NCBI GenBank assembly: GCA_943333125.1
Contig: CALQSB010000014.1
Span: forward strand, 1 to 64,000
Direction: 5' to 3'
DNA from: Chitinophaga pinensis
Lineage (GTDB): Bacteria > Bacteroidota > Bacteroidia > Chitinophagales > Chitinophagaceae
Length of the DNA: 64,000 nucleotides
Part shown: positions 45,198-55,242 of the stretch, one piece after another
Position numbering within the stretch: position 1 is the stretch's first letter
How the letters are laid out: each line of letters begins with the position of its first letter
Position numbers and translations under genes: made by a program
Notes under the pieces: generated by a model
Database searches by the model: none
What the model was told of the DNA's origin: nothing
Seen by the model: the letters and a program-made list of their open reading frames with translations, nothing else

Positions 45198-46707
45198 GCA
45201 ATCCTATTATTTCATTTTGCATTAAATAAACAACGTATCTACCAGCTATAATAAGAGCCTCTTTCTCCCAAGGTGTTATTTTTAATTTTGTTTCTACTTG
45301 TGAGGACAATTCAAATAATTGGAAAATAGTTTTGATAGTAAAAAGAGAAAATCTATCTGTAGGGATTTCAGAAAGGTTATCTTTTGTATAACCATTAAAG
45401 GCTGAATTAGTCACGAATTCCTTATAAAGAGTATTCCATTTTAAATGGCCTGTATTTATTCTTTTAGTTAAATTTTTAACCTGCTCCAAAGAGACACTGT
45501 CTTGATTTTTTTCTAGTTCAATAAATTTTTCTTTTATAGAAGAGAAACCAATTCTTATAATATTATTTTCATTAAGATCGTAAAATTTTGTAAGATATTT
45601 TATATTATCGTCAGAGTTAAATAGGTTTATTTCAACTGCAAAAAGCAAAGACTTTTTTAATAGTTTTAATATTTTTACTTTATCATTATCCTGAAGTTGT
45701 AATTCTTTTCCTAATCCTGAACAATCTACAATTAATAATTTTTTATTTTTATTTTCTAATTTATCACAATGCAATAATTCAAACAGAGTAGTATAACCCA
45801 AATTATCTACAGGAGCGCCATCAATTACTCTAATTACAGAATCAGCATTGTCTTTGATATTAAATTTTAACATTGGTAAAACACCAGGAAAAGCAGCGCT
45901 ACCGGTTATTGCGTAAGATAACGGTAAGCCATAACCTTTATTAATATTAAATTTTTCAACAGGTAACAAAGATCCTTCAATTTTTAAGTCGTCTATGATA
46001 TGTGGCATAAATGGAAGCCGTTCTCCGTTATTATAAATAGTACCATTTGTTACAAACATCGGCATAGTAACTTGTACATCTGATTTAGCCGGAATAAAGA
46101 AATCGCTTAAATAAAGTCTTTCTATTTTTTTTCCATTATATATTTTACCATATTGAAGTAATTCTGTTTCAATCATAGTAGGGTAGGGCTTCCTGATTCT
46201 GTTTTTTTCATAACGGGAAAGTTTAAATACAGAAGTAACACTTACATCACGAGAAAGAAATTCCTGTAAAACTATTTTCCTGTCATCAGAATGCCAAAAA
46301 TCTAAAAAAGATCTATTGAGTAGTACATTATTTTTCATAAGAGATAAATAATAACCTACAGCAAAACCACCACCAGAAACTGTTGAAAAATAATCTAATT
46401 GATCTAAAAAAGAAATACTGTCTTTTTTAATTTCATCTAAACCAATTAATATACCTAATCCAAAATATTGAGCTCTGGATCCACCACCAGAAATTGATAT
46501 ACCGATAGCACGGGTACTATCTTGTCCAAACCTTGTCTCTGGAGATTTATAAAAATCTGTTTCAACTTTTGAAATAGGTGTAAATCTGTTATCGGAGTAA
46601 ACTGAAATTTTATTACTAGCACAAGAAGAAATAAAAATTAGTATATAAAATAAAATAGAATATAGATAGAATCTAAAATAGTTTAAGTGTTTTAAATAAG
46701 TAATCAT
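45190..46707 (-). CDS. Patatin-like phospholipase, lipoprotein
   Basis: 505 residues. A lipoprotein signal ends at Cys29 (FISSC), so the enzyme is membrane-anchored. Patatin motifs: the oxyanion loop ISGGGSRAQYFGLG (about 72-85), the nucleophile Ser111 in STVSGGGFAVG (variant of GxSxG with Thr for the first Gly) and the Asp in VIDGAPVDN (about 280). Patatins cleave acyl chains from phospholipids. The C-terminal 200 residues are not recognised. It is convergent with the DUF3089 hydrolase and follows nadA on the same strand, 63 bp apart. Confidence 0.85.
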   Translation of the reverse strand: MITYLKHLNYFRFYLYSILFYILIFISSCASNKISVYSDNRFTPISKVETDFYKSPETRFGQDSTRAIGISISGGGSRAQYFGLGILIGLDEIKKDSISFLDQLDYFSTVSGGGFAVGYYLSLMKNNVLLNRSFLDFWHSDDRKIVLQEFLSRDVSVTSVFKLSRYEKNRIRKPYPTMIETELLQYGKIYNGKKIERLYLSDFFIPAKSDVQVTMPMFVTNGTIYNNGERLPFMPHIIDDLKIEGSLLPVEKFNINKGYGLPLSYAITGSAAFPGVLPMLKFNIKDNADSVIRVIDGAPVDNLGYTTLFELLHCDKLENKNKKLLIVDCSGLGKELQLQDNDKVKILKLLKKSLLFAVEINLFNSDDNIKYLTKFYDLNENNIIRIGFSSIKEKFIELEKNQDSVSLEQVKNLTKRINTGHLKWNTLYKEFVTNSAFNGYTKDNLSEIPTDRFSLFTIKTIFQLFELSSQVETKLKITPWEKEALIIAGRYVVYLMQNEIIGLLN

Positions 46708-46770
46708 TGAATAAAATTAATTATAAAATGTTTTCAGAAATAGATTTTTTAAAAAAATTTAATTAAAAAT

Positions 46771-47784
46771 TTACAAACCGTATTGAGCACTTATTTCTAA
46801 CATTATTTCAATTGGTTTTCTAGCTGCATTTAAAAGTTCAGGAGACATTAATATTTCCGGAGTTTCATAATTTAAACAAATAAATAATTTTTCAAGTGTG
46901 TTTAACTTCATATATGGACAATTATTACAGGCGCAGGAATTATTGGGTGGCGCAGGGATAAAAGTTTTGTGTGGATTTAATTTTTGCATTTGATGCAGAA
47001 TCCCGGTCTCTGTAGCCACAATAAATATTTTTGAGGGATTATGTTGGGTAAACTTTAAAAGAGCCGTAGTGCTGCCTATATAGTCTGCCAGAGCTAATAC
47101 ATTCTCTTCGCATTCGGGATGTGCAATAAATTTAGCATCTGGATGTCTTATTTTTAATTTGGTGATTTTCTCTAAACTAAAAATTTCATGAACCATACAT
47201 GAGCCATTCCATAACAACATATTTCTTCCGGTTATTTTGTTGATATAAGCTCCAAGGTTCTTATCAGGTGCAAAAATTATAGGTTGACTTATAGGTAGAC
47301 TATCAACGATTATTTTTGCATTTGATGAAGTGCAAATTATATCACTAAGAGCTTTTATTTCTGAACTGCAGTTGATATAAGTAATTATTTTATGATCAGG
47401 ATGTTTCTCTTTGAATATTTTAAATAAGGGAGTTGGAGCTGAATCACTTAAAGAACAACCCGCTTTTAAATCTGGTAATAAAACTTTTTTTTGAGGATTT
47501 AAAATTTTAGCAGTTTCTGCCATAAAATGAACACCAGCAAAAACTATTATATCTGCCGTTGTCTTTGCTGCATATTGGGCTAATCCTAAACTGTCGCCTA
47601 TAAAGTCAGCTATATCCTGTATATCTGATTCCTGATAATAGTGGGCCAGAATTATTGCGTTCTTTTCTTTTTTTAATTTATTTATTTCTTCAAATAAATC
47701 AAGATTAGGATTTAAATCGACATCATAAAAACCATTATTCTTTATTGAATTAATTTTTAAAATTTCATTGTTAATATCTACCAT
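46771..47784 (-). CDS. nadA: Quinolinate synthase
   Basis: 337 residues. NadA condenses iminoaspartate with dihydroxyacetone phosphate using a 4Fe-4S cluster, the second step of de novo NAD synthesis. Seen: [22 protein letters not shown] near the N-terminus, the cluster Cys candidates in [18 protein letters not shown] and the terminal CACNNCPYM, and [16 protein letters not shown]. It borders the putative origin region (552 bp before the divergent PpiD-like gene). nadB and nadC are not in the window. Confidence 0.94.
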   Translation of the reverse strand: MVDINNEILKINSIKNNGFYDVDLNPNLDLFEEINKLKKEKNAIILAHYYQESDIQDIADFIGDSLGLAQYAAKTTADIIVFAGVHFMAETAKILNPQKKVLLPDLKAGCSLSDSAPTPLFKIFKEKHPDHKIITYINCSSEIKALSDIICTSSNAKIIVDSLPISQPIIFAPDKNLGAYINKITGRNMLLWNGSCMVHEIFSLEKITKLKIRHPDAKFIAHPECEENVLALADYIGSTTALLKFTQHNPSKIFIVATETGILHQMQKLNPHKTFIPAPPNNSCACNNCPYMKLNTLEKLFICLNYETPEILMSPELLNAARKPIEIMLEISAQYGL

Positions 47785-47844
47785 AATATGTATTAATACT
47801 ATTTATTTATATAATCACCTATTACTACTATGTCTGTTAATAAG

Positions 47845-47885
47845 TGGAAAATTTAATTTTTTAGCAGTTGGAAAATTTAATTTTT
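47845..47885. repeat. 17-nt direct repeat in the candidate origin
   Basis: TGGAAAATTTAATTTTT occurs at 47845-47861 and again at 47869-47885, 24 bp apart. It sits in the most AT-rich part of the gap and could act as an unwinding or iteron-like element. Confidence 0.65.
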
Positions 47886-48277
47886 GAACTTATTAACTTT
47901 AATAAACACGAAATTAACATTATTGTTATTTTTTATTTACCTGATTTACGCTATTCATTAGGGTTATATAAATTATTTATAAACAAACGTTGATAAATTA
48001 ACACGTGAATAATTTTTTTTGTATAAAAATAAAAATCAGTGTTAATGAGAGTAGGATAACTTGTCACTAAAATCTATAAATAAGCCCAATGACTATTATG
48101 GGTCTTATTATTTCACATTTTATCCTAATTATTCTTTTAAAAAATGCCAGATATCCACAAAAATTTGAAATATTCACATTGATGCTGTGGAAACTAAAAA
48201 AAAGGAAAAAAAAGCACCTCAAAAAAAAGTTTTTTGGAAAATGACTAATAATTAATCATTTATGAGGTTATCCACAG

Positions 48278-48308
48278 TTTGTTAATACCCTTTTTTATAC
48301 TATTTTTG
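48278..48308 (+). promoter_or_regulatory. Consensus Bacteroidota promoter for the PpiD-like gene
   Basis: TTTG (48278-48281), exactly 19 bp, then TATTTTTG (48301-48308) match TTTG-N19-TAnnTTTG. The ATG follows 28 bp later. The perfect DnaA box ends one base before the -33 element, so DnaA binding might affect this promoter. Confidence 0.7.
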
Positions 48309-48336
48309 CTTTCCCTTAAACTTAATATAAAGTTAT

Positions 48337-50469
48337 ATGCAAATTATTCAAAGTATTCGTGAAAAAGGAGCCGCAATTGTAATTGTTGTAATTGCGCTAA
48401 GCTTGATTGGTTTTATTTTAATGGATGCCAAGCAAGGCGGAGGCAGTCTTTTTGGTTCTTTATCAAATAATGTAGGAAAAGTAAATGGAGAAACCATTGA
48501 TCTGATTGACTTTAATAAAAAAGTTAAAGAAGCAGAAGATATGCAGGCACAACGTTCCGGACAACGTCCAACGGGAACACAAACCTATCAAAGCAGAGAC
48601 CAGGTATGGAATCAACTAGTTGCAGAAAAAGTATTTTTCAATGAAGCAAAAAAATTAGGAGTTGAATTTACTGCAAAAGAGCTTTCCTATATATTATTAA
48701 GCAATGATGCTTCAAACCCATTTTTACAAGAGCAATCACTTAAAGATTCAATTACCGGAAAACTTGATGTTAAAAAAGCACAAACAGCTTTAAACAACAT
48801 AAAGAAATTTAAAGGAGAGCAAAAGGATCAAGTAAATTCACAAATTGTTGATCCTTTAAAATTAAATAATACGGTTGCAAAATATTCTGCATTATTAAAT
48901 GCAAGCGCATATTATCCAAGCTGGATGGAGAAAAAAGAAACTGCAGAAAATTCTGCCTTTTCTTCAATATCATTTGTAACGGTTCCTTTTTCTGAAATTT
49001 CGGACAGCACGGTAAAGGTTACAGACGAAGAAATTAATAGTTATACAAGCAAACATAAAGAACAATTTAAGCAAGAGGAAGGAAGAAATATATCTTATGT
49101 TTCATTTAGTCAATTGCCTTCTAAAGAAGACAGCGCAACCGTTTACAATGGCTTACAGGAATTAAAAAATTCATTTCAGGCAGACACCAACACAATAGCA
49201 TTTGTTGCCAGAAATACATCAACAATTGATTTTAATGATGACTATACAGTAAAATCAAAACTTAACCAGGCTAATACAGATACCCTATCTAAGTTGGCTA
49301 TAGGAAATGTATTTGGGCCTTATGTAGATAAAACAAATTTTGTGTTGGCAAAAATGATTGCAACAAAACAATTACCCGATAGTGTAAACGCCAGACATAT
49401 ATTAATCGGAACAAACGAACCAAGTACCGGTAATCCTACTATGCCAGATTCAACAGCTAAAAAACTTGCTGATAGTGTTTATAATGCAATACTTGCTGGT
49501 GCAGATTTTACCCTTATGGCATTGAAATATTCAACGGATCAAGGTAGTAAAATTAAGGGTGGTGATTTAGGAACTTTTGCATACGGAACAATGGTTCCTG
49601 AATTTAATGAATTTTGTTTTACAAAATCTTCGGGTTCAAAGGGTGTGGTTAAAACTCAGTTTGGATATCATATAATAGATTTGATTAGTCAGAAAGATTT
49701 TAAAACGGCTTATAAAATTGCTTATGTAGGTAAAGAAATATCTGCAAGTGATGTTACCGTAAATAAATCAAGTTTGGAAGCCACAAAAGCATCTGCAGAA
49801 AAAAACAAAGAAGGACTTGAGAAGTTTATTGCAAAAAACGGACTTAGTCTGACCTCTGTTCCTAATTTAATCAAAGAGAATGATTATCAGATTGGAGCGC
49901 TGCAAGATGCAAGAGGTTTGGTAAGATGGGCATTTGAGGCAAAAAAAGGGAATATTAGCGAGCCCTTCAGTATTGGTGATCAGTTCATTGTTGCTGTTTT
50001 AGATAAAATAAATGATAAAGGCGTTCAGGATGCAACAGCTGCAAGACCAGGATGTGAAGCCATTATTAGAAATAACAAAAAGGCTGAATTAATTAAGAAA
50101 AAAATTGGCAGCAATCCAACATTAGAATCTACTGCATCTGCATATGGTAAAACGGTACAATCTGCAGGAGCGGATTCAACAATTACCTTTAATTCACAGA
50201 TAATTAATGGTGTTGGAATGGAATCTAAATTAATTGGCGCATCATTTAATAAAGAATATCAAACTAAAGCCTCTCCATTAATTGATGGAACAACGGGGGT
50301 TTTTATTGTAAAAGTTAATTACATCCAGAACAAAACAGCAGAGACTTCAGAAGCAATAGCTCAGCGAGTAACTTCAAAAATAAGCAGCATAAGAAGCCAA
50401 ACCAATGGCTGGTATGAGGGTTTAAGAAAACAAGCTGATATAGTAGACGAAAGAAGTAAACATTTCTAA
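48337..50469 (+). CDS. PpiD/SurA-like peptidylprolyl isomerase, membrane-anchored foldase
   Basis: 710 residues. An N-terminal membrane anchor (GAAIVIVVIALSLIGFILMDA) leads into a SurA-N-like chaperone domain (about 40-240). Then comes at least one parvulin rotamase domain (about 345-455) with NARHILIGTNEP, ADFTLMALKYSTDQGSKIKGGDLGTF, GTMVPEFNEFCF and TQFGYHIIDL. The layout matches the PpiD-type foldase of Bacteroidota, which helps outer-membrane protein folding in the periplasm. It has a consensus promoter in the candidate origin region and the DUF2480 gene follows past a terminator. Confidence 0.88.
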   Translation: MQIIQSIREKGAAIVIVVIALSLIGFILMDAKQGGGSLFGSLSNNVGKVNGETIDLIDFNKKVKEAEDMQAQRSGQRPTGTQTYQSRDQVWNQLVAEKVFFNEAKKLGVEFTAKELSYILLSNDASNPFLQEQSLKDSITGKLDVKKAQTALNNIKKFKGEQKDQVNSQIVDPLKLNNTVAKYSALLNASAYYPSWMEKKETAENSAFSSISFVTVPFSEISDSTVKVTDEEINSYTSKHKEQFKQEEGRNISYVSFSQLPSKEDSATVYNGLQELKNSFQADTNTIAFVARNTSTIDFNDDYTVKSKLNQANTDTLSKLAIGNVFGPYVDKTNFVLAKMIATKQLPDSVNARHILIGTNEPSTGNPTMPDSTAKKLADSVYNAILAGADFTLMALKYSTDQGSKIKGGDLGTFAYGTMVPEFNEFCFTKSSGSKGVVKTQFGYHIIDLISQKDFKTAYKIAYVGKEISASDVTVNKSSLEATKASAEKNKEGLEKFIAKNGLSLTSVPNLIKENDYQIGALQDARGLVRWAFEAKKGNISEPFSIGDQFIVAVLDKINDKGVQDATAARPGCEAIIRNNKKAELIKKKIGSNPTLESTASAYGKTVQSAGADSTITFNSQIINGVGMESKLIGASFNKEYQTKASPLIDGTTGVFIVKVNYIQNKTAETSEAIAQRVTSKISSIRSQTNGWYEGLRKQADIVDERSKHF

Positions 50470-50499
50470 GCATTTCGTTAATCGTAAATATTTTTAATC

Positions 50500-50526
50500 A
50501 GTCGGTCCTACGAGGCCGACTTTTTA
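50500..50526 (+). terminator. Rho-independent terminator after the PpiD-like gene
   Basis: AGTCGG pairs with CCGACT around a 10-nt loop and runs into TTTT. It lies 30 bp past the PpiD-like stop and before the DUF2480 start. Confidence 0.75.
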
Positions 50527-50541
50527 ATTTAAATTTGAATT

Positions 50542-51051
50542 ATGTCTGAATCAATTATTAATAAAGTAACAGAAAGCGGAATCATTACCCTGAATCTCGA
50601 AACTTATTTACCGGTTGAAACAATTACGGTATTTGACATCAAGGATTATTTGTTTATGGGATTGATACTAAAAGAAAAAGATTTCCGACAATCATTAAAA
50701 GAACTTGACACGAATCAATATCAAAATAAAATTGTTGCCGTGACTTGCAGCGCAGACGCAATAATTCCATTATGGGCCTACATGCTTATTAGCAGTATTT
50801 TACAACCTGTAGCAAATTCAATAATATATGGAAACGAAGAAGAAGCCCAAAAAAAAACATTGATAAAAAATATACAGAAAATAAACCCATCAGAATTTAC
50901 AGATAAAAGAGTAGTTGTAAAAGGTTGCGGAGAGATTTCTATCCCTGAAGAAGCATACTTTGAAATTACAAATATTCTGAGGCCGGTTGCAAAAAGTATT
51001 ATGTTTGGAGAGCCCTGCAGCACAGTGCCGATATATAAAAAAATCAACTAA
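50542..51051 (+). CDS. DUF2480 family protein
   Basis: 169 residues, cytosolic, matching the DUF2480 family found in Bacteroidota: NLETYLPVETITVFDIKDYLFMGLILKEKDFRQ, VAVTCSADAIIPLWAYMLIS, a KRVVVKGCGEISIPEEAYFEIT segment and a conserved end PVAKSIMFGEPCSTVPIYKK. The two KSI/NSI(I/M)(Y/F)G segments suggest an internal duplication. Function unknown. Its stop overlaps that of the convergent corA by 4 bp. Confidence 0.85.
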   Translation: MSESIINKVTESGIITLNLETYLPVETITVFDIKDYLFMGLILKEKDFRQSLKELDTNQYQNKIVAVTCSADAIIPLWAYMLISSILQPVANSIIYGNEEEAQKKTLIKNIQKINPSEFTDKRVVVKGCGEISIPEEAYFEITNILRPVAKSIMFGEPCSTVPIYKKIN

Positions 51052-52184
51052 AACCATTTCTTCTTTTTAAAATAAAGCATCATCCAGGCGGGAATAAGAA
51101 TCATCAATCCAACCGAAACAAAGAACCCCCATTTATTATGAAGCAGGGGAAGTCTTTCAAAATTCATTCCGAATATACCGCCAATAACGGTAGCGGGAGC
51201 CAGCATACAAGTTACGATGGCCATAACTTTCATAGCCTCATTTAATTTAAGATTCATATTGCTCATATACAGGTCGTGAATATTTATCATTATATCACGA
51301 TAGTTTTCTGCCAGATCGTTTGCCTGAACTATATGATCATAAACGTCTTTAAAATATTTTTCAGTTTTTTCTTCGATAATTTCATTTTCACTTCTTAAAA
51401 TTCCATGAATTAATTCTCTAACCGGACCTATACTTCTTTTTAATAAGATCATTTCTTTTCGAAGATTATTAATATTTACCAGTGTTCTATTACTTGAATT
51501 TCTGATGATATCTTCTTCCAGCTGTTCAATTTTATCACCTAGTTTTTCCATCACCAGATAATAGTGATCAACTATAGAATCAATTAAGGAATAATAAAGA
51601 AAATCGGCACCGCTTTGTCTTATTTTACTACCATTTATTTTCATTTTTTCTCTCAACAAATTAAATACATCTCTTTTTTCATCTTCCTGAAAACTAATTA
51701 CAAAATTTCTACCTAAAACAATACTTATTTGTTCAGCCTCAACAGCAGATTCTTTTTCATTAAAATAAAGCATATCCAGCACGCAAAAAAGAAGCCCATT
51801 TATCTGATCCATTTTCGGGCGTTGACTGACGCTTAAAATATCTTCAATAATTAAAGGGTGCACACCAAAATGAAAACAAATTTTTTCGACATCATCTTTT
51901 TTTATACCATCGATATTTATCCAGGTAGTTTCTGTCGTTTCAAGGTGCTTATAACAATCTTCTATATTTTTAATAATGCTTGAAGTAATCGATTCGTTAT
52001 TGTATTCAAATAAATAAATCTTTGATTCAGTAATTTCTTTTCGTTCAGGAATAATTGTTGGATTAACTTTTAAAACCTCTTTAGTTCTTAAGAGTTCAAG
52101 GGGATTAATGATATAATCAAGATATTTTTTACTGTTCATTTTTTTTAAATTAGGAATAGTAAAATTAGGTTTTGTATCACACAA
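51048..52184 (-). CDS. corA: Magnesium/cobalt transporter CorA
   Basis: 378 residues. Two C-terminal membrane helices carry the GMN selectivity motif (GGIFGMNFERLP) and the WGFFVSVGLMILIPAWMML segment, then a Lys-rich end. The long N-terminal cytosolic domain has WINIDGI, LIIEDILSVSQRPKMDQ and coiled-coil-like helices before the membrane. It forms a pentameric Mg channel. A start at the ATG at 52139 (MNSKKYLDY) is also possible. It follows the asnS terminator. Confidence 0.92.
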   Translation of the reverse strand: MCDTKPNFTIPNLKKMNSKKYLDYIINPLELLRTKEVLKVNPTIIPERKEITESKIYLFEYNNESITSSIIKNIEDCYKHLETTETTWINIDGIKKDDVEKICFHFGVHPLIIEDILSVSQRPKMDQINGLLFCVLDMLYFNEKESAVEAEQISIVLGRNFVISFQEDEKRDVFNLLREKMKINGSKIRQSGADFLYYSLIDSIVDHYYLVMEKLGDKIEQLEEDIIRNSSNRTLVNINNLRKEMILLKRSIGPVRELIHGILRSENEIIEEKTEKYFKDVYDHIVQANDLAENYRDIMINIHDLYMSNMNLKLNEAMKVMAIVTCMLAPATVIGGIFGMNFERLPLLHNKWGFFVSVGLMILIPAWMMLYFKKKKWF

Positions 52185-52186
52185 AA

Positions 52187-52210
52187 AAACCGCAAATATT
52201 TTTGCGGTTT
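52187..52210 (-). terminator. Rho-independent terminator after asnS
   Basis: AAACCGCAAA (52187-52196) pairs with TTTGCGGTTT (52201-52210) over a 4-nt loop; on the minus strand the stem is followed by a T-run. It lies 8 bp past the asnS stop. Confidence 0.82.
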
Positions 52211-52217
52211 AAAATTT

Positions 52218-53660
52218 TTAAAATGAAGCACTCTTCGGATATCTTGGAAATGGAATTACATCTCTGATATTTCCCATTCCGGTTACAAATTGTACAATTC
52301 TTTCGAAGCCCAATCCAAAACCCGCATGAGGACAGGCGCCGAATCTTCTGGTATCTAAATACCAATCAAGCTCTTCGGTTGGTATATGCATTTCTTTCAT
52401 TCTTTCGGTAAGTTTATCAAAACGCTCTTCTCTCTGAGAACCACCTACAATTTCTCCAATCCCAGGAGCCAGGATGTCCATAGCTGCTACCGTTTTACCA
52501 TCATCATTCTGGCGCATGTAGAAAGCCTTTATTTCTTTAGGGTAATTGGTTAGGATAACGGGTTTTTTAAAATGTTTTTCTACCAGATATCTTTCGTGTT
52601 CACTTTGCAAATCAATACCCCATTTGTCTATTAAGTAATTGAACTTCTTTTTTTTATTGTGACTGCATTCTTTTAAAATATCAATTGCTTCTGTGTAAGT
52701 GATTCTTTCGAAATCGTTGTTTACCACAAAATCAAGTTTTTGTATCAAACCCAGTTCGCTTCTTTCGTTCTGTGGTTTTTGTTTTTCTTCCTCCTCAAGT
52801 CTTTGTGATAAAAACTCTAAATCTTCTCGATTGTTTTCCATTGCATATCTGATGATATACTTAATAAACTCTTCTGCCAGATTCATATTGTCTTCCAGAT
52901 CATGAAAAGCCATTTCGGGTTCAATCATCCAGAACTCAGCAAGATGGCGGGTTGTGTTACTATTCTCGGCACGGAATGTAGGACCAAATGTATAAATATC
53001 ACTGAAGGCCATAGCCGCTAATTCTCCTTCAAGCTGACCACTAACCGTTAAGTTTGTATTTCTTCCAAAAAAATCATCTTTGAAATTTATAGAGCCATCT
53101 TCATTTCTTGGCGCCGTTCCATCTAAAGGCAACGTAGTTACTTTAAACATTTCTCCAGCGCCCTCGGCATCGCTAGCTGTAATGATAGGAGTGTGCAGAT
53201 AAACAAATCCCTTTTTATTAAAAAAATCATGGATCGCAAAAGCAAGAGAATGCCTTACTCTGAAAATGGCTCCAAATGTGTTTGTTCTGAAACGCAAATG
53301 AGCAATTTCTCTTAAAAATTCAAGACTATGTTTTTTCGGTTGTAAAGGAAATTTTTCAGCATCACTATCGCCAAGTATTTCAATACTACTTGCATTTAAT
53401 TCTACTTTCTGACCCTTTCCAAGAGAAGCGATTATTTCTCCGGTTGCTTTAATGCAAGCACCCGTTGTTATTCTTTTTAAAGTAATATCATCCAAAGAAC
53501 CCAGGGAAACTACAACCTGAATATTATTATTGGTGCTGCCATCATTAAGGGCAATAAACTGATTGTTTCTAAATGTTCTTACCCAGCCCATAACCGTAGC
53601 CTGGTAGTTTACATTATCTGACAACAACAATTCTTTAATTTTTATACGCTTTCCGAACAT
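52218..53660 (-). CDS. asnS: Asparaginyl-tRNA synthetase
   Basis: 480 residues. The N-terminal OB fold ([20 protein letters not shown]) precedes a class II catalytic domain: motif 2 region [19 protein letters not shown], and motif 3 [29 protein letters not shown] at the C-terminus. The [39 protein letters not shown] block is characteristic. The enzyme charges tRNA-Asn. A candidate promoter TATCTTTG lies at 53685-53678 upstream, and a terminator follows. Confidence 0.95.
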   Translation of the reverse strand: MFGKRIKIKELLLSDNVNYQATVMGWVRTFRNNQFIALNDGSTNNNIQVVVSLGSLDDITLKRITTGACIKATGEIIASLGKGQKVELNASSIEILGDSDAEKFPLQPKKHSLEFLREIAHLRFRTNTFGAIFRVRHSLAFAIHDFFNKKGFVYLHTPIITASDAEGAGEMFKVTTLPLDGTAPRNEDGSINFKDDFFGRNTNLTVSGQLEGELAAMAFSDIYTFGPTFRAENSNTTRHLAEFWMIEPEMAFHDLEDNMNLAEEFIKYIIRYAMENNREDLEFLSQRLEEEEKQKPQNERSELGLIQKLDFVVNNDFERITYTEAIDILKECSHNKKKKFNYLIDKWGIDLQSEHERYLVEKHFKKPVILTNYPKEIKAFYMRQNDDGKTVAAMDILAPGIGEIVGGSQREERFDKLTERMKEMHIPTEELDWYLDTRRFGACPHAGFGLGFERIVQFVTGMGNIRDVIPFPRYPKSASF

Positions 53661-53677
53661 GCTATTATATTTTTATG

Positions 53678-53685
53678 CAAAGATA
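53678..53685 (-). promoter_or_regulatory. Candidate -7 element for asnS
   Basis: On the minus strand TATCTTTG matches TAnnTTTG, 17 bp before the asnS ATG. The -33 element would fall near 53705, at the end of the upstream helicase gene, and is not clear. Confidence 0.5.
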
Positions 53686-53704
53686 GAAATCGAATTCCTT
53701 AAAA

Positions 53705-54991
53705 CTATCTGTCTGATTGTTTTCCTCTAAAATTACCACCTCTGGGAGTATTAAATTTTCTTTTATTACCAGAATTCTGAGAAGAACCTCTTTGATTTCC
53801 TTTGAATTGTTGATTTGATGGCTTGCTTTTTTTAGGAGCATTGTAATTTCCATACTCAACATGATACACATGAGTCCTGTCTACCTTAATTTCCCTTCCG
53901 ATTAATTTTTGAATATCTTTTAAGTAAGGCAATTCTTCACCTTCACAAAAAGAAAGCGCGATACCGCTAAGTCCTGCTCTTCCGGTTCTGCCTATACGAT
54001 GAACATAAGTTTCGGGCACATTTGGAAGTTCGTAATTAATAACATGAGTAAGTTCATCCACATCTATTCCTCTGGCGGCAATATCCGTAGCTACAAGAAC
54101 GCGTGTTGTTCTGTCTTTAAAATTCGAAAGGGCTCTTTGTCTGGCATTTTGAGATTTGTTGCCATGTATGGCTTCTGCTTTTACTCCAATTCTTATTAGA
54201 TCCTTAACTACTTTATCAGCACCGTGTTTTGTTCTGGTGAAAACCAATGCGGTTTCTATTGAAGTGTCTTTTAGAATTGTTGAAAGCAGATCTTTTTTAT
54301 TTGCTTTATCTACATAATAAAGCAACTGATTAATAGTATCTGCGGTTGATGATGGCGGCGCTACTTCAACTTTTTCCGGGTTGGTAAGAATTGAATTAGC
54401 CAGCGATTGAATTTCGTTTGGCATTGTAGCCGAAAAGAAAAGTGTTTGACGTTTTTGAGGAAGCTTAGTAATTATTCTTTTTACATCATGAACAAAACCC
54501 ATGTCCAACATACGATCGGCCTCATCCAAAACAAAAATCTCCACATCTTTAAGGCTAATATAACCCTGGCTGATTAAATCGAGTAAACGGCCTGGTGTAG
54601 CCACAAGGATGTCTGTTCCTCTTTCAAGCGCATTGGTTTGGGGTACCTGACTAACGCCTCCAAAAACAACCAGATTTTTTAGTCGGAGTTTTCTACCGTA
54701 GGCGTTAAAGCTTTCCTCAATTTGAATGGCGAGCTCACGCGTTGGAGTCAGAATCAAAGCACGAATGTTTTTTTGTCCTGGCTTTTGTGCATGTGGCTTG
54801 CTTAGCAACTGCAGCATAGGAATAGCGAAGGCGGCAGTCTTTCCTGTTCCTGTTTGAGCGCAACCCAAAAGGTCTCTGCCGGCAAGAATAAAAGGAATGG
54901 CCTTCTCTTGAATTGGTGTGGGTTTTGTGTAACCCTCTTCTTTGAGCGCATTTAAAATAGGCTCAATGATTTGTAAGTCTGTAAATAACAA
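53705..54991 (-). CDS. DEAD-box ATP-dependent RNA helicase, RhlE-like
   Basis: 428 residues. All core motifs are in order: Q motif (YTKPTPIQEKAIP), Walker A AQTGTGKT, PTRELAIQ, TPGRLLDL, DEAD, SATMP, then ALVFTRTKHGADK, ATDIAARGIDV and HRIGRTGRAG. A basic Asn/Gly-rich tail (GNQRGSSQNSGNKRKFNTPRGG) may bind RNA. It unwinds RNA in ribosome assembly or decay. The start is a TTG at 54991, which fits the family N-terminus. It lies directly upstream of asnS. Confidence 0.92.
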   Translation of the reverse strand: MLFTDLQIIEPILNALKEEGYTKPTPIQEKAIPFILAGRDLLGCAQTGTGKTAAFAIPMLQLLSKPHAQKPGQKNIRALILTPTRELAIQIEESFNAYGRKLRLKNLVVFGGVSQVPQTNALERGTDILVATPGRLLDLISQGYISLKDVEIFVLDEADRMLDMGFVHDVKRIITKLPQKRQTLFFSATMPNEIQSLANSILTNPEKVEVAPPSSTADTINQLLYYVDKANKKDLLSTILKDTSIETALVFTRTKHGADKVVKDLIRIGVKAEAIHGNKSQNARQRALSNFKDRTTRVLVATDIAARGIDVDELTHVINYELPNVPETYVHRIGRTGRAGLSGIALSFCEGEELPYLKDIQKLIGREIKVDRTHVYHVEYGNYNAPKKSKPSNQQFKGNQRGSSQNSGNKRKFNTPRGGNFRGKQSDR

Positions 54992-55242
54992 AATAAATAA
55001 ATTAAAAAATGAGTGCGGAAATGAAGCTGGGCCTCATCATCAAAAAGGTTGCTTAGAAAGCGATTATTGGGAAAATAAATTATCAATAAAACCGGCTTTG
55101 AGCCGCGGAATAGCATAAAGATAAACTATTTGATTGATTAAAGCTAGTCTTTGGTTAAAGGGAAGTAGATGTTTTAACCATAAAAGCAAGTTTATAGCTA
55201 TTATAACCGGCAACAATTTTAAATTAAGTCCAACTAAATTTA

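Larger units (their letters stand above)
47785..48336. other. AT-rich region with DnaA boxes, candidate replication origin (oriC)
   Basis: 552 bp without a gene between divergent nadA and the PpiD-like gene. TTATCCACA (48268-48276) is a perfect DnaA box. Near matches are ATATCCACA (48151-48159), ATATTCACA (48170-48178), GTTTCCACA on the minus strand (48186-48194) and TTATTCACG on the minus strand (48004-48012). A very AT-rich stretch at 47810-48050, with a 17-nt direct repeat, could be the unwinding element. parS sites lie 6 kb away. The assignment is inference. Confidence 0.55.

Noticed and set aside
48000-48013. Third parS site at AACACGTGAA in the candidate origin
   Set aside because: It has the CACGTG core but the flanking bases do not match the GTTCC arms.
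53665-53871. 68-residue minus-strand ORF between the helicase and asnS
   Set aside because: Out of frame with the helicase tail it overlaps, and it covers the likely asnS promoter.
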